The position numbers were made by a program, and so were the translations under genes. From positions 413,612,044 through 413,676,043 of the forward strand of contig NC_080671.1 in assembly GCF_030247195.1 (NCBI RefSeq): 64,000 bases of DNA. Reading direction: 5' to 3'. Under the pieces are notes generated by a model. That model saw only the letters and a program-made list of their open reading frames with translations. It was not told the origin of the DNA and did no database searches. Positions within the stretch are counted from its first letter, which is position 1, and the number at the start of each line of letters is the position of its first letter. Source of the DNA: Topomyia yanbarensis (Eukaryota; Arthropoda; Insecta; Diptera; Culicidae). Shown here one piece after another: positions 24,605 to 35,758 of the stretch.

Positions 24605-26236
24605 CACTGCTGGCCAATAAAATAGGTGTGAGATAAAAATACATGAAATTTTGAGTTTTCTCTGAAAATATTTTTTTATTCCAATATTTTATAGTTATGC
24701 ACAGTCGTAAATATGAAAAAGAACACTTTTATTTGTAAATTAATTGTTGTGCTTTACCAGAACTCTCTCTTCCCCGTGAAATCCAGAAAAGCACCTGGTC
24801 AATGAAATAGGTGTATTGTAATCCATTGCATTAAAATTTTTCAAATCCAATGATTTTAAGACTTTAATATTTTTAACAACTAGTAGCCTGTGTAACCTCC
24901 CTTATTCAACCAAATTTTATCCATTCGCCTTGTCATTGAGTCATTCAAACGCTGATATGTTTCCGTTGGCATAGTGTACCATTCCTTTTAAGCTGCTTCC
25001 CACAAACGACCCTTATTTCTGAAATTTTGACCGGATAACTTCTTTTTATGTACATTCCGTAGATTTTCTACGGGATTAATGACAGGAGATTGGTAGGGTC
25101 CGAAATTATAGTCACTTTATTATCCCGAAATCATTCCTTTACATACTTCGATGTGTGTTTTCGATCAATATCTTGCTGAAACTGCCATATAAAGGCACGT
25201 TATCTTTGGCATAGGACTGCATGACATCCTTTAGGATGTCCATCCTTTAGCCTTGCATTCGAATCTTGCCATTATAGTGGTGTTGCGAAAAATAGGACCT
25301 GCGCCATTCCACGAAAAGTAGCCCCAAACCTCATTGTTCTCGCCTCCGTGCTTTACCATATTTTGCATGTGTCGCAGATCAAACTTTTTGCACTTTGGAC
25401 GTCTAACGTTTCGTTATGCATCGGAGGAAAACAGGTTTATCTTTCATTTGTCCCTCCGAAGGATATGTCGCCATTTTTCGATTCCTTCTGAACCAGGCTC
25501 ATTAACGGTGTTGAAAAGTAAATTGCATATTTCTGCGAAGTCTTTTGCTTCGCAATATTGGAACCTTTTTAGCAATTCTTTCTGGAAGATTGGAGTTTTA
25601 CAGCCTACAGCGAACTATTCTCGGACTTACCACATTTCCAATTTGTGCTGTAATAGTCCTGGATGACGCGAATGGATCAGATTTCGCTAATAATGCAATA
25701 CAATGGTCAGCTGCTGTAGATGTTTTCTTGGGTTTTTTTTGCGTGTTTCTTTTTTCAAAGGTTTTAAGGCATTTATAAAGAAGTTTTCGGAATGCCAAAG
25801 TGCATTCGCGATTTATTTTTACGTCTTATCTTCTTTAACAAAATTTCTTAGCAAAACTCGTTCCACTTGAGTACAGTGAGATGCTCGACCCATTCTATAA
25901 CAAATCTTTGACTTATTCAACATTTAAATACATTTATTAGCACGCAGAATACAAACTTTACCAAATTAAACATAAAATGGTATTGAGTAAAATAATAACC
26001 AGTTAATATATTTCACACACCTATTATATTGACCACACAAAAAAGCCTGTGGCAGTCTTGTTTTGCATCTTGACAAAGATTACAAATATAATCAGCGCCA
26101 ACAACCCACTAGTAACTTGACAGATACCAAGGCTTGTGTGTGCGGTAGGTGTGATTGAGACTGCTGTAACTTGGTATGTGTAATTGAGAGAAAAACAAAA
26201 TAATCTATAACACACCTATTTTATTGGCCAGCAGTG
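24605..26236 (-). mobile_element. Tc1-like DNA transposon, IR/DR type
   Basis: A 1632-bp element flanked by TA (24603-24604 and 26237-26238). Its outer inverted repeats are identical for 26 bp, beginning CACTGCTGGCCAAT. A second, related inverted pair lies about 190 bp inside each end: TGGTCAATGAAATAGGTGT at 24796-24814 and its counterpart at 26017-26035. Two sites per end is the IR/DR layout known from Tc1 relatives such as Sleeping Beauty. The transposase on the minus strand is decayed. The right TA is also the left TA of the next element. Confidence 0.92.
24880..25893 (-). pseudogene. Tc1-like transposase, decayed
   Basis: A minus-strand reading from ATG at 25893 to TAG at 24880 spans about 338 codons, the normal length for Tc1 transposases. 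The N-terminal helix-turn-helix region is recognisable (PRKTSTAADHCIALLAKSDP near 25700), as are a mid-protein NNEVWGYFSWNGAGP segment near 25310 and a C-terminal SPVINPVENL segment near 25090, the equivalent of the family's SPDLNPIEN block. Several stops and frameshifts break it, and the DDE catalytic set cannot all be read. It cannot make active transposase. Confidence 0.88.
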
Positions 26237-26689
26237 TACACTAAGGTTTTTTTTACACGGTTTTTGCACGGTTTTTTTTACACGGCTTTTTTACACGGTT
26301 TTCGCAATTAGCACGGTTTTTTTTGCACGGTCTTCGCAATTAACACGGTTTTTCGCAAAAATATTCTAAGTCCTTTTAAAGGCGATTTCTCAACAATTTT
26401 TTTTGCACGGGTTTCGCAAAAATGTTCTAAGTCCTTTTGGAGGCAAAAAACTTAGACGATTTTTGATCAATTTTTTTTTTTTGCGCGGATTTCGCAATTA
26501 ACACGGTTTTAGCAAAAGTCCTTATGAAGGCAAAAGACTTAGACGGTTTTTGACCAAGGTTTTTTGCACGGATTTTGAAATTTACACGGTTTCTGCTTTT
26601 CCATTTTAATGCAAAGAATTTCGAAGATTTTTGGAAAAGTGGAAGTGATTGCTTTTGGAACAGCATTAACGAGTAGATGCCAAATGTTC

Positions 26690-27310
26690 ATGTCTGAGGC
26701 CATTTAGAAAACCAAGATGGCGACTTCCGGTTCAGTGGAATTCGCTGAAACCCCATAAATATGGGAATTTTTGGAACGGGATTGATAAGTGGCCGTCAGA
26801 TATCGATGTTTAAGGCCATTTTAAAAACCAAGAAGGCGACTTCCGGTTCAGTGGAATTCTCTATAACCCAATCAGCATGCATATTTTCAGAGCGGGCCTA
26901 ATAGAGCGCATGATAGAGATCAGTGTCAGAGGCCATTTGGAAAACCAAGATGGCGACTTCAGGTTCATTGGAATTCTCTAAAATCGAATCAATATGGGTA
27001 TTTTTGGAACGGAATTGACGAATAGACGCTAGATATCGATGTCTGGTGCCATATTGAAATTCAAGATGGCGACTTCCGGTTCTGTGGAATTCTCCAAAGC
27101 CCATGAGTATTTTTGGAACGGGATTGACGAGTAGGTGCCAAATATCAATGTCTGAGACCATTTCGAAAATCAAGATGGCTACTTCGGTTTGGTAAAATTT
27201 TCAATTACCACAACAATGTGAGAATTTTTGTAATAGCGTTAATGAATAGATACCGGATGTCAATTCCGGAAGTCATGTTTTCATCTAAGATGGTGACTTC
27301 TATTTTAGTG
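26690..27310. repeat. 116-bp tandem units in the foldback left arm
   Basis: The phrase AAGATGGCGACTTCCGG, with small changes, recurs at about 26714, 26831, 26947, 27063, 27172 and 27286, a period of 109-117 bp. Each unit also has a TTTTTGGAACGG block and an ATATCGATGTCTGAGGCCAT-like block. The right arm carries one or two inverted units. Confidence 0.85.
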
Positions 27311-27771
27311 CCAAGACGATGTTTTTAATATAAAGACACGCGGCGAGAAAAACAGTAAATTTGGCTGCACGGTTTTACAAATTATTTGTCTGCTAGTTTT
27401 GGCAACCAGGAATATTGTGTAAACAGAGAGTGACTTGTAGTTTTAATGAATGCTTGCCGAATTCCTTTTTTGAAATATTTCCCACAATACTCAATCATGT
27501 AACTTGGAAACGCATTGATTTACGTTACTGAGCCTGTCTACATGTTTTTCGTTGCACTAGAAAAAATGTATCGAGGATGCAGGATGCAGACATGCATTTC
27601 TTTTCATTTCAATCTCGATACTCCCCACGCATTACTTCTTAAATCCGCCATATTTGTTTACATTGCTAGTTTGGAACCGTTGTTTTGGGTTCGATTGGAA
27701 CTTTTGGCTTCAGTCTTCGCGCATCTCTATAAGCATCATCTCTGCTTTAGTGTACATCTCATTCATCTTAA

Positions 27772-28875
27772 GGGGGCGTCTGGTGTAGTGGGCAAAAAAA
27801 TCGACTTCTTTTTTATCCGCTTAATTGTTAGTATTGAGCCTCTAGAATAGTCTCCCGCAATCTCGGTGACCACGCTGAACTTCTTTTGTTTTAAACAGCC
27901 ATGCATTCCTCGCGCGTATTTGCTGTGACACACGCAGATTTCAATCTAACGGCAACAATTTTCTTAAGACTGACAGCGATAAAAATACAGTGTGAACAAT
28001 ACACTTTAAACTACTTCCACCCAAATTTTTAAGAGAAAATACCAAATGGATTGTTTTCCACGTCATTTTTTCCGTGATGCAATTTGATATGGAGTATCCT
28101 TTAATAGCGTTTTTTCGAAACCGCGTTTTTCAAATTGGTGAACACGATAACTCAAAAACTAATCAAAGAATTGACTTGATTTTTTTTATGAAAATGCACA
28201 ATATGTGTAGCCTGTCGGTGAACCACAGAAAACAGAATGAAAAAATTGTTCTCTCTATTATTTTGAAGAAAAGTGCACGAATTTTACAGAAAAATATGAG
28301 ATTTTTCGGTTTACATGAAGCCATTTTCCTAAACTCGAACTTTTTTTTTGGGTTCATCGAGTAACTACAAGTCTAAGCTTTACAAATTTTACTTAATTTC
28401 CTGTGTCAAGCAATTTTATCAAGAGTCATCGTGTTAGCCGCGGCGCTCCTCGACGTGGAAATGGTTGGACGTCTACTCTTGGAACGCTCGTATGTGTGGC
28501 TCTGCGTGGCTGCCGACCCTATTCTGCGCGGCGTGTGACGTGAGACGACTAATCTCACCTCACTCTACGTGACTTCACCCAATTCTGAAGAGTCACTTCG
28601 GGTGACGTGAGACTCCCATTTAACCGCAATGAGGAATCTCACCTCACCCGAGTCGACTCTCAGAATCGGGTGAGAAAAGTCACGTAAAGTGAGGTGAGTT
28701 TCGTCGTCTCACGTCACACGCCGCGCAGAATAAGGCCGTGCAAATATTTTTTTCGTAGAGAATAAACGTAAAATTTTAAAGCTTAACATTACATAAAAGA
28801 TGCATTGTTTCCTTGCCTTCAAAATCGTAAAACAAAATAACTTTCGGTTTGAGCACTTTACACCAGACGCCCCCC
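27772..28875. mobile_element. TTAA-flanked element inside the foldback element
   Basis: A 1104-bp segment flanked by TTAA (27768-27771 and 28876-28879). Its ends are inverted: GGGGGCGTCTGGTGTA at left and TACACCAGACGCCCCCC at right. TTAA target use suggests a piggyBac-type MITE. No transposase is recognisable. It contains the palindromic MITE at 28517-28736. Confidence 0.82.
28517..28736. mobile_element. About 220-bp fully palindromic MITE
   Basis: Arms of about 100 bp read as inverted repeats. The outer parts, TATTCTGCGCGGCGTGTGAC and its inverse ending CGCAGAATA, are nearly perfect for some 45 bp. Inside, blocks such as GTGAGGTGAG and TCGGGTGA also pair. The centre is a short spacer near 28620. 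Target duplication is unclear. The GC content stands out from the surroundings. Confidence 0.85.
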
Positions 28876-29804
28876 TTAATAATACAGCGAAGACCTGATT
28901 TTATTATTTCCCCCTGATTATGTCAGCTTTTTGATTCGACTTTGAGTCTCGCATGAAGATTCGCTCGATGAGCTCTAGCAGACGAACCAACTCAAATTCG
29001 AGTAAATCCATTCATGAGCACATTTTTCTTATCTTATAAATGCAAAATATACAAAAATAAATGTATCTTTTTGTTTTACGCTGGATATTTATACTAAATA
29101 ATCAGAACCATCTTGGGTGTTACAATGACGTCAGACCTCTGACAACTGCATATTTGTCAATCCAGTTCCAAAACACTCCATGTTGTGAGTTATACAGAAT
29201 ATCGCTAAGCCGATAGTCTCAATGTTGTATTTCAAAATGGCCTCAGCCATTGATCTCTATCATGCGTTCATTAGGCCCGCTCGGAAAATATGCATACTGA
29301 TTGGGTTATTGAAAATTCTGTTAGACCGGAAGTCGTCATCTTGGTATTTCAAATGGCCTCAGGCATCGATATTTGGTGCCTACTCGTTAACACTGTACCA
29401 AAAACAACCATATTGTTAAAGTGCGGGACAAAAGGAAACCTCAAGATCCGACGTTTCCACTTTTCCAAAAACCTAAGGAATTGGAAAAAGCAAAAACCGT
29501 GCTACTTGCATAATCCGTGCAAAAAAAACCTGTTCAAAAATCGTCTAAATCTTTTGCCTTCAAAAGGACTTAGAACATTTTTGATAAAACTCCGAAATCA
29601 TCCCTTTTCCTAAAATCGTCTAAGTATTTTGCATTGAATGTAACGCGGTTTTTTGCACGATTTTCGGAATTAACGCGGTTTTTTTTTTGCACGGTTTTCT
29701 GAATTAACACGGTTTTTTTTACACGGATTTCGCAATTAACGCGATTTTTTTGCACGGTTTTTTTGCACGGTACGTATCCCCCGTGTAAAAAAAAAACCTT
29801 AGTG

Positions 29805-30519
29805 TACTCCTTTTGGATTTTTTCTTATATTATGAAAACAATATTCAAACGCCGCACCCCCTTAATGATGTCCGATTGCGCTAAAAACTTGCATGATTAC
29901 TTTTTTGATGTAATAAGCATTTTATGTAAGACTTTACGCGAAAGTTTAAGATGACAATTTTTATTGATATCTTGCCTCTTGAACACCCCTACTTCTCCAT
30001 ACAAACTTTGGTTTTAAACTGTGAAGCCCGGTTCCAATTTTTTCAAAAATTTCGTCACCAGGGGTTTCCTGGGACCGAAAACTTTCGCCATTTTTTTCGT
30101 TCTACTCCCCGATCGTGTATTGAACAGTGTTATCCCGTCAATTTGAAAGAATATTTAAGGAGGACAAGTGAGTGTTATTCCCTATGACCAAATTCTTCCG
30201 TGCGCTCATACTTGTTTGACATATTGAGTTCCATTCCATATCTTTGAACCCCGTTCTTAAATTGTTGATTTATCCTTAGATAGTTTATCCATTGACAGAT
30301 GTAATAAAAACTCGATTATTTTGCGATATTATAAGGTAGGCCTTCCCCTCGATGGCTTAACCCCCCTCCCCTCTCTATCTTTCCACCCCTTAGGCCACTC
30401 ATACCACTGCATGGCTGCGCTATTTCTGAAATAGGTTGCTTATATCTTTTATGTCTATATCCTGTTCTGTAGGCTCCCAAAGTATCTCTGCAGAAGGATT
30501 TACCGTACTGTAACGGAAA
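29805..30519. other. Right flank of the foldback element
   Basis: Contains the third diverged copy of the 192-bp repeat (about 30005-30150). The rest is unassigned, with a C/T-rich patch at about 30345-30400. No gene. Confidence 0.5.
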
Positions 30520-30705
30520 GCGTTAGGGGACAACGCTTCAGTGCACCCCTATGAAAGAACGATTTCAAAGTTTGTTATATACAAATAGCACATTTTTAGA
30601 AAGGTATTGATGAGTACTAATAGTTTCTGAAAATATTTCATAGATATCGTGCATTGTTTTCGTGAAAAATTGCAAAAACATGATTTCTGCGTTAGGGGAC
30701 AACGC
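30520..30705. repeat. GCGTTAGGGGACAACGC units, right block
   Basis: Two exact 17-bp copies at 30520-30536 and 30689-30705, 169 bp apart, in the same orientation as the left block near 22.6-22.9 kb. Everything between the two blocks, including the Tc1 and foldback elements, may have been inserted into one older array. Confidence 0.65.
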
Positions 30706-31135
30706 AAAAATGGTCAATTTTTGCACCCCCCTTTTATCCGGCAATCAATTCACTCCAAAAATCTGCGTCCAAAGATGAAATCTTTGTACAATAAGTATAC
30801 AATAAAATGGCATTTAAGATTACTCCATATTAATTTTATTATGAACATACCGGTGTGGTACGGGAAAATATATTCAATTATTAAAAACGAGTCTTAAATG
30901 TATTACTGGTTTTTATTGACGAGCGTCATAAAATTCTTTTAATAAATTTCTATATATCTATGGTTTGGGAGCCTTAAACCTATACCAACATATTTCAGAA
31001 CAACTTTTACTTATATTAGCAGATTTATTTTCATGAGGTAAGCGATACAAGTGCGTGGAATGTGTCTATTAGGCTTGCGGTAGTACAATTCAATTGAAAA
31101 ATTATCACACATTTTGGAGTTTTCACAAAAATAAA
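30706..31135. other. Unassigned AT-rich DNA
   Basis: No recognisable gene. An 82-codon open frame at 30649-30897 overlaps a repeat unit and has no motif. Confidence 0.45.
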
Positions 31136-32159
31136 ACCTGTTTTAATCCACCATCCACGGTGCAATTGTGCCTTTCTCATTTCTCTAAACTATGGCGCGG
31201 AGGCTTTTTATGTTCAACATAATTGTGGAAATGTCCATTACATTCTTACTACACTTTGCACTTATACACAATGGCATGCCAGCCACGAACTTGATGAGCT
31301 ACGTGTCGACGGTGAAACACTTGAAACAAAAAAATATCATACTCCATTAGCCTAACCAGCATTAGATCAATGTTATCTGCTTGCTAACTGATTTTGTCAT
31401 GCGGGGGTGGGTATGTGAGGAGGGCGAAAGTCCCATGAACGAACGACTCCCCAGCTTAAATTGGTATGCTTTGTGATATAGTGATGGTTTAAAGATGATG
31501 GGGTTGAAAGGGAGGGGTATGAGGGCTGGATGGGGTGGTGGTCTGAGGGGTGATTTAAGGAGATTTTTAAAGGAGGGGAGTGAACCGTAGAGGGGGGATG
31601 TAACCCCTCTCCGTAAACCATCAACTACGCCCCTGTTAAAATTCAGAAACCTTATGCGAGTCGAAAAAAATTTGGCCGGGATTAGGTTGACGTTTTTCAG
31701 AGTGATTGCATATCCTTTCTATATGAGAAAGGCAAAAATGTGCCAAAATCCAAAAAAGTGAATCGTCGTCAAATTTTTTTTCGAGTTTGCATCAAATCTC
31801 GACGTTTCATGCACCTTGAACACATTTAGCATCAAAAATAAAAATTCTATTTTAATTTTTCCTATAGTTTATATGAGAAATTTCTGTGTGGCTGCACTCT
31901 GAAACCCGTAATTCCGGAACCAGAATTCCGATCGATCCAAAATTCAATAGCAGCCGATGGGAAGGTTGCACCTTTCATTCAGACTACATACACACACACA
32001 TACACACACATACACACACATACACACACACACATACAGACTTTTTCCGATCTCGACGAACTGAGTCGAATGGGATATGACACTCGACCCTCCGGGCCGG
32101 GATTAGGTTGATGTTTTTCAGAGTGATTGCATAACCTTTCTATATGAGAAAGGCAAAAA
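31136..32159 (+). repeat. Dispersed repeat family A, copy 2 (double 3' end)
   Basis: The head ACCTGTTTTAATCCACC at 31136 is followed by GTGCAATTGTGCCTTTCTCA and a 150-bp block shared with copies 1 and 3. Two successive 3' ends follow: the hairpin CCTTTCT ATATG AGAAAGG plus GCAAAAA ends at about 31738 and again at about 32159. The second module carries an ACACAT-rich microsatellite (31986-32036) and a GACACTCGACCCTCCGGGCC block. A C/G-rich insert at about 31400-31620 is absent from the other copies. Non-coding. Confidence 0.8.
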
Positions 32160-34079
32160 TTATTGATAAGTTACTTTACAGCAGTACCTTGCCGTAGAAT
32201 TGACAACATAGCTAACGAATACCGAAAACCAGGATTCATTATACCCAGCGTTTATCAAAATAACAAGCATTATATAAAAAGTCGCAAAGTTTTCATGATC
32301 ACTTTTTGAAATTTTGCACTTGAGACCTTTTAAATTGAAAGGACCTATGCGTGAAACATTTCAAAACCTCTGCAACTGTTCATAGGTGCCATGCAAAAAC
32401 GACGCATGATTCATTTCATTCTATGTTTTTCCCACTGCACATAGGTACCTAGTAAAAACGTCCTAAGAATCAAAATAAAAGAAATTATTTTCTTCTGTTC
32501 ATGCGATTTATTTTCGAAGTTGAATTTAGAAAGTATAATAAATTAAATGATAATTGGAAAGCTTAGTTATTCTGAAGTAACATGCCATTCGTTTGTTTTA
32601 ACCACTTCCAGCCAATGGTTTGTTAATATTAACTAAAGTTTCCCGCAATTTTTTTCTTCAAGACTTCTGTTAAATCCAGTGCAACTATTTATCATAGTAA
32701 TGAAGAACATTCGTATTCCGGTGCTCATTTTGTCGAAAACTTTGAAGATATTCAATATTCGTCGTAAGAGCTACCTTTGCTGAAAAAAGCCTTATGTGCT
32801 GCGTCGTATGATTCTTAGGCCCGAAAAAGACCTATGTGAAAGGTCCTATAATTTTCAAAAGGACGCATCATTTTAAAGCGCTTAAAAACTACATTAGCAC
32901 TAAACATTTTATGTTTTTAGTTTTATTTACCTAAAGAGCATAGTCCATAGACTATATTGGCATAATTGTTTCATCAAAACACATATTTGTTCTCTAATAG
33001 GAATTTGTTTTAGGTCCATGAAACTTCAGTCTCGTTTTTCTCAGTTCGAGCTCAATGTCACTTAGGACCTTTTGAATAAGTACTCTTGATATGACCTATT
33101 TGATCAGATAAAATTCCAGTTTAAATACAATTTAAAATATTTCAAATTATCAGGTTCATCAAAGTCAACATATTCTAAAATATGTTCTTCTACATTGTAT
33201 GACCCGTATTGCAACATAGAATTTGTACTCACTCATTTCAAACAGATTAATGCGTTATGTAACTGTATAGTAAATTATATATTAACACATTCAATTTCTG
33301 TTTCCGACTCTGCACTTGCAAGGATAGTTTGCATTAAACCTGTAGACTCGATTTCCGACCCTATCTTAAGCTGTGCCAAATATTTGAAAAAAAAAAGTTT
33401 TGATGAACATTAGCAGTTTAAAATCACTATAGCATCGTGTAGTCATAAGTTTGCAGAGAACAAAATATATTTCCTTACAATATTGTTATAGAGTGAAAGA
33501 TTACGATAATTTCATTTCCACCCATATCCCTTTTTGACTCTTCAAGCAATGGCTCGTGATTATGTTTAGTGGGTAATGCTTGATCAAATTTTAATGAGGG
33601 GATAAATGCAATCCGCTATGCCCAGTACTATGGGCGGTAGACCTGCTACAATGGGTGGTAGTACTACATACACATAATTGGATGCGCGATAATTTCATTC
33701 CAAATCACTATGCATCTGCACACGCTATGCATCTGGTAGCCTTTTAATCCACTGACTCTTCATCCTGCAGCCAAACGCAACACACATTCTTACAAAAAAA
33801 GATACTCACGGGTGGCGAAAATCGCATTCGCCTGAAAATGCTGCCTTCAGATTCAGTGAGCGTGGCATTCGGGAGAATTTACTGAATCCATCGAACGAAA
33901 TGCTGTGTGAGCAATTCTAAGCTAGATTGTGCCAGCCTTTACTAAACAACGCCACTCATCAGGCATTGTATTCATCGCATGAACAGATAGCTGGGGATGA
34001 ACAAACCATTATGAGAAAAAATCGACGTTCACTCAGCAATCAACAAGCTTGAAATAAAAAATGTACCTACTTCTTTATG
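32160..34079. other. Unassigned DNA with scattered inverted phrases
   Basis: No recognisable gene. AGGACCTATG-like phrases occur in both orientations between about 32340 and 33060, suggesting a degraded inverted-repeat element whose ends I could not fix. From about 33640 the sequence may be the 5' part of the Juan-like LINE, but no protein can be read there. Confidence 0.4.
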
Positions 34080-34439
34080 TACACTTCAAGAAAACAGGTC
34101 CATACGTGTTAATCCGATTCAAAATAGATTAACAACTTCTTCTACCTCCGTCACACCATCCTACAATGGTGTGTCATCTTATGCTTCAGTGGCAGGTAAC
34201 AAGGCCAAAATAACGGCTTCAGTTACCACGCCTACAAATTCGTTTGCACCTAACGCTTCCTTTAGTCCAATGGATCTAGGTAGCGTAACGGGAAAAAAAT
34301 AAAATACCTACAAGACTCTATGTTATCTATGATGGTTGCTATGTTAAATTCCACCTCCATGTTTGAAGCTTTTCAAGCGGGGTGGGAATTTGCTAACAAA
34401 ATTGTAATGAAATTAAAGTTTAACAATGACTTTAAATAA
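34080..34439 (+). pseudogene. Juan-like LINE ORF1, C-terminal remnant
   Basis: This is the last part of the nucleic-acid-binding ORF1 protein of a jockey-clade non-LTR element. A Ser/Thr-rich linker with the phrase SSYASVAGNK is followed, after a one-base frameshift near 34292, by a conserved-looking tail (LNSTSMFEAFQAGWEFANKI) ending KFNNDFK at the TAA at 34437-34439. The N-terminal part and its CCHC knuckles are missing or unreadable. The stop lies 14 nt inside ORF2, whose ATG is at 34426. Confidence 0.72.
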
Positions 34440-35758
34440 TCATTTAAATTTATTAAATTGGAATGCTCGTTCATTAAAAACGTACGAAGACGATTTTTTC
34501 AACTTCTTGAGGATACATAATGTTCATATAGCCGTTGTGACCGAAACTTTTTTAAAACCAAATATTAAATTGAAGAGTGACTCTATTTTTGTTATTCATT
34601 GATTTGATCGAATTGTTGGATTCGGCGGAGGAATCGCAATAGCGGTTAATTGCAGGATCAAACATTCCGTTACGCCGTCTCTTGACACCAAGGTGATTGA
34701 AAGTTTGGGTATCGAAGTTGAAACTAATCTTGGTATCATTTTTATTGCTGCAGCCTATATGCCTTTTCAGTGCACTGGCGAGAAAATGAATTTCTTGAAA
34801 GGAGACGTACAAAAACAGTCGAAATTCTTCATAATCGGTGATTTTAATGCCAAACACCGAGCCTGAAATAATGCTCAAAGCAATTCAAACGGTAAACTAC
34901 TTTTTAATAATTGCTCTACTGGTTATTATTCAATTTTGTTCCCGAATGATCCTACGTGCTATTCGTTTGTAAGGAATCCATCAACAATTGATTTGGTTTT
35001 GACAGATCAAAGTCACCTTTGTAGCGAATTGATTACACATGCTGACTTTGATTCTGACCATCTTCTAGTAACTTTCCACTTTCTCAAGAAACTGTTTCCA
35101 ATCCCATTAGCTCAGTGTTCAATTATCACAAAGCGAATTGGGAAAGGTACAAAACTTATATTGAGAATAATTTTAATCATGACCTTGATTTACAAAATAA
35201 AGCTGACATTGATACGGCATTACAAAATTTAAGTAATTCTATAGTTGATGCTAGAAATTTATCTGTACCAACAACACAGAAAAAATTTAATACTCTTATT
35301 ATTGACGACGATCTTCAACTTCTGATTCGCTTGAAGAATGTTCGAAGACGTCAATATCAACGTTCTCGTGATCCTGCTATGAAATGTATCCATCAGGATC
35401 TATCTACAAAAAGAAATTAAGCATAGATTCACACTCTTAAGAAATGAAAATTGCGCGAAAGAGGTTGAACAAATCAAGCCAAATTCTAAACCTTTCTGGA
35501 AACTTTCTAAGGTTCTTAAGAAACCTCAGAAACCAATTCCAGCTTTGAAGGAAGGTGACCACATACTTCTTACAAACGAAGAAAAAGCTCAAAAACTTGC
35601 TCAGCAGTTTGAAAGCGTCCATAATTTTAATCTCAATGTTGTGAGTCCTATTGAAACCGAAGTCTTACAAAAATATGAAAACGTTTCAAATCAAGTATTG
35701 TCTCTAGACGATATTGTAGAAACAAACTATGATGAGATCAAATCCATCATAAAAACGT
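34426..35758 (+). pseudogene. Juan-like LINE ORF2, endonuclease and RT N terminus, broken
   Basis: ORF2 would nick the target and reverse-transcribe the element RNA. The apurinic-type endonuclease can be read in order: LNWNARSL (34450), VTETFLKP (34540), IIGDFNAKH (34830), STIDLVLTD (34980) and SDHLLVTF (35058). The RT connector follows to about 35758. It is dead: in-frame TGA stops lie near 34600 and 34864, and frameshifts occur near 35105 and 35415. The frame is then cut off after IIKT by a 4.4-kb insertion; the RT resumes at 40163. The overall match is to jockey-clade elements such as the mosquito Juan family. Confidence 0.88.

Larger units (their letters stand above)
26239..29804. mobile_element. 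Foldback-type element with long modular inverted arms
   Basis: A 3566-bp unit beginning CACTAAGGTTTTTTTT and ending with the inverse (AAAAAACCTTAGTG), flanked by TA at 26237-26238 and 29805-29806. Both arms start with alternating GCACGGTTTT / CGCAATTAACACGG units (26239-26600 and 29600-29804 inverted). They continue into blocks carrying AAGATGGCGACTTCCGG-like sequence (left) and its reverse (right, about 29200-29400). The left arm has extra tandem units. The centre holds later insertions. No transposase is visible. Long modular arms are foldback-like, and TA flanks suggest mobilisation by a Tc1/mariner-type enzyme. Confidence 0.8.

Noticed and set aside
32330..33070. Inverted-repeat element marked by AGGACCTATG phrases
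   Set aside because: The phrases occur in both orientations but do not define consistent ends or a target duplication.
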